6,974 nucleotides of DNA from Clostridiales bacterium (lineage in GTDB: Bacteria > Bacillota > Clostridia > Caldicoprobacterales > DTU083): the NCBI GenBank assembly GCA_012512335.1, contig JAAZEK010000154.1, positions 1 through 6,974 of the forward strand, in the 5' to 3' direction. The notes beneath the pieces are model-generated. The model was not told the origin of the DNA. It saw only the letters and a program-made list of their open reading frames with translations, and did no database searches. This document shows positions 5,544 to 6,974 of this stretch, in pieces. A program made the position numbers and the translations under genes. Every line of letters starts with the position of its first letter. Position 1 is the first letter of the stretch.

Positions 5544-6974
5544 TTATGATTTAACTTTAAATTTCTTTTTTTGTAGTGTTACCCACAGAGGTCCAGCGAT
5601 GCAAATTGTAGTATAACATCCGCTTATTACGCCAATAGTCATGGGAAGGGCGAAGCTCTGAACAGATTCAATACCGTTAATAGCTGCTATAACAAAAATC
5701 AAGCTGACACTTATAAATACTGCTAAGTTTGTATTGATGGAACGTCCCATGGTCTGTGAAATGGAAAGGTTGGTGACCGTTTCCAGCTTTTCCTTTGGAT
5801 ACATTTTTACATTTTCACGAATTCGGTCATAGATTACAATAGTGTCATTAATGGAGTAACCTATTATCGTCAAAACTACGGCGATAAAGGAATCACCAAT
5901 AGGAAGCTTAAATAAAACATAAGCTGTATACACAACTGTTAGGTCTAGCAGTAATGCAATTATGGCTGTTATACCTGCTGACAGACCACCTATTTTTCGG
6001 AAACGGAATCCTACATAAATTAGTACAGAGATACCAGCTAATAACATGGCCTTTATACCATTAGTAAGGAACATTTTTCCAAAGAATGGTTCTACCATGG
6101 ATGATTCGGAAAGCTGCAGGTCAGCATCTGGAAACTCTGCCTTCAGAGCCTCGTCCATAGCCTCCTGTTCCTTAACATCAAGTCCATAGTCACCAGATAT
6201 ATTGATAACCAAGCGTTTTTGATCAGTATTCAAATCAGTTGTAGTCTGAGCACTTACAACGCGGTTAATGATATCCGATGAGATATCAGCTGCTCTATCA
6301 GGATCTATTTCTCCTGAGTAGTTATACTTAAGCAAGGAACCGCCTTTAAATTGAATATCCAGCTGTGCTCCAAATCCCGGGACAAAAGTCATGATAATTC
6401 CAACTAGTATCACTGCAAGAGAAACTGAAATAAAGATTTTACGCTTGCTGTAGAAGTCTCTGAATTTCTCCATAGTCACTCTCTTAGACAAACAGGTATA
6501 GAGTCTAGGCTTCTTTAAGAAGTTAAATTGGCTTAGTGAACTTATCATCAGTCTGGATGCTGTTACGCCTGCTACAAAGTTGAAGAAAATACCTGTTAAC
6601 AATGTGTATGCAAAAGATAGCAAGGAGCCTGAGCCCAGTGCCATTAGGATTACACCAACAATTAATACAGTAACATTACCATCAAAAACGGAGCTAAATG
6701 CATTCTTAAACCCGAGTGTAATAGCATAGCCCAAGCTCTTACCAGACTTAATTTCTTCACTGATTCGCTCAGATATTATGATATTAGCATCAACACCCAT
6801 ACCAATTGACAATATAACACCTGCAATACCTGTTAAGGTTAAGGTAATCTGCGGCACAGAAAGAGCAAGCAGCTGACCTGAAATCTGAATAAGCAGAGAA
6901 ATACTGGCTACAAATCCTGGAAGGCGATAATACACAATTAAAAGAATGCAAATAACCACAAAGGCTATAATACC
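5544..6974 (-). CDS. secDF: SecDF protein-export membrane protein, N-terminal part cut by window edge
   Basis: The frame is open to the right edge, leaving 476 residues of the C-terminal part of SecD fused to all of SecF. Counting from the edge (base 6974): the SecD portion (about 1-150) has several membrane segments, YYRLPG, GMGVDANIIISERI (about 58-71) and the FDGNVTVLIVG segment. A basic linker with MEKFRDFYSKRK (168-179) leads into SecF: first membrane helix, LDIQFKGGSLLKY (205-217), a soluble periplasmic-type domain to about 295, then five helices including IIGYSINDTIVIYDRIREN (370-388). The lysine-rich tail is cytosolic. SecDF uses the ion gradient to help SecYEG pull proteins across the membrane. 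Missing are SecD helix 1 and its large P1 domain. Fused SecDF occurs in Bacillus and some Clostridia. The HD gene follows. No frameshift is seen. Confidence 0.95.
   Translation of the reverse strand, partial: GIIAFVVICILLIVYYRLPGFVASISLLIQISGQLLALSVPQITLTLTGIAGVILSIGMGVDANIIISERISEEIKSGKSLGYAITLGFKNAFSSVFDGNVTVLIVGVILMALGSGSLLSFAYTLLTGIFFNFVAGVTASRLMISSLSQFNFLKKPRLYTCLSKRVTMEKFRDFYSKRKIFISVSLAVILVGIIMTFVPGFGAQLDIQFKGGSLLKYNYSGEIDPDRAADISSDIINRVVSAQTTTDLNTDQKRLVINISGDYGLDVKEQEAMDEALKAEFPDADLQLSESSMVEPFFGKMFLTNGIKAMLLAGISVLIYVGFRFRKIGGLSAGITAIIALLLDLTVVYTAYVLFKLPIGDSFIAVVLTIIGYSINDTIVIYDRIRENVKMYPKEKLETVTNLSISQTMGRSINTNLAVFISVSLIFVIAAINGIESVQSFALPMTIGVISGCYTTICIAGPLWVTLQKKKFKVKS

Noticed and set aside
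1..6974. CRISPR array, tRNA or rRNA genes, transposase or phage genes
   Set aside because: No regularly spaced direct repeats, tRNA-like cloverleaf arms, rRNA motifs or transposase motifs were found on either strand.

Overview
The window is AT-rich chromosomal DNA with strong AGGAGG-type ribosome binding sites, several lipobox lipoproteins, GTG starts and a fused SecDF. This fits a low-GC Gram-positive bacterium (Bacillota), most likely a Clostridia-class organism. That placement is inferred from sequence style and gene content, not from a database match.

Left part (1-1899), all on the minus strand. A CapA-like metallophosphatase lipoprotein runs off the left edge. A fumarylacetoacetate hydrolase (FAH) family enzyme lies 89 nt upstream of it, and the two may be co-transcribed. 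A 145-nt divergent region separates the FAH gene from a plus-strand gene for an NMT1/SsuA-like ABC transporter substrate-binding lipoprotein (1900-2900). That gene is split by what looks like one missing base near 2075. Restoring the base joins both halves into one 333-residue protein of normal architecture. No permease or ATPase gene lies beside it.

Middle part (2901-4871). Behind the binding-protein gene sits a 93-nt element with perfect 13-bp terminal inverted repeats around a TGTCATTC...CGAAGAATCTT core that resembles widespread interspersed repeats. A clear hairpin follows, flanked by T-rich and A-rich tracts, which can terminate both converging transcripts. The converging minus-strand gene encodes a lipoprotein-anchored PQQ-type sugar (glucose/sorbosone) dehydrogenase with a low-complexity linker. 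Its 332-nt upstream region holds a 10-bp inverted repeat, a Fur-box-like site and the terminator of the next operon.

Right part (4872-6974), minus strand. A SecDF gene, cut by the right edge and missing its N-terminal part, is followed by an HD-domain hydrolase. The two are 48 nt apart once the HD start is corrected to a GTG behind AGGAGG, so they look like one operon.

The theme is envelope and export: three lipoproteins plus the SecDF export motor. I see no convincing new multi-gene system. The points most worth a second look are the broken binding-protein gene, the inverted-repeat element behind it, and the control region of the sugar dehydrogenase.
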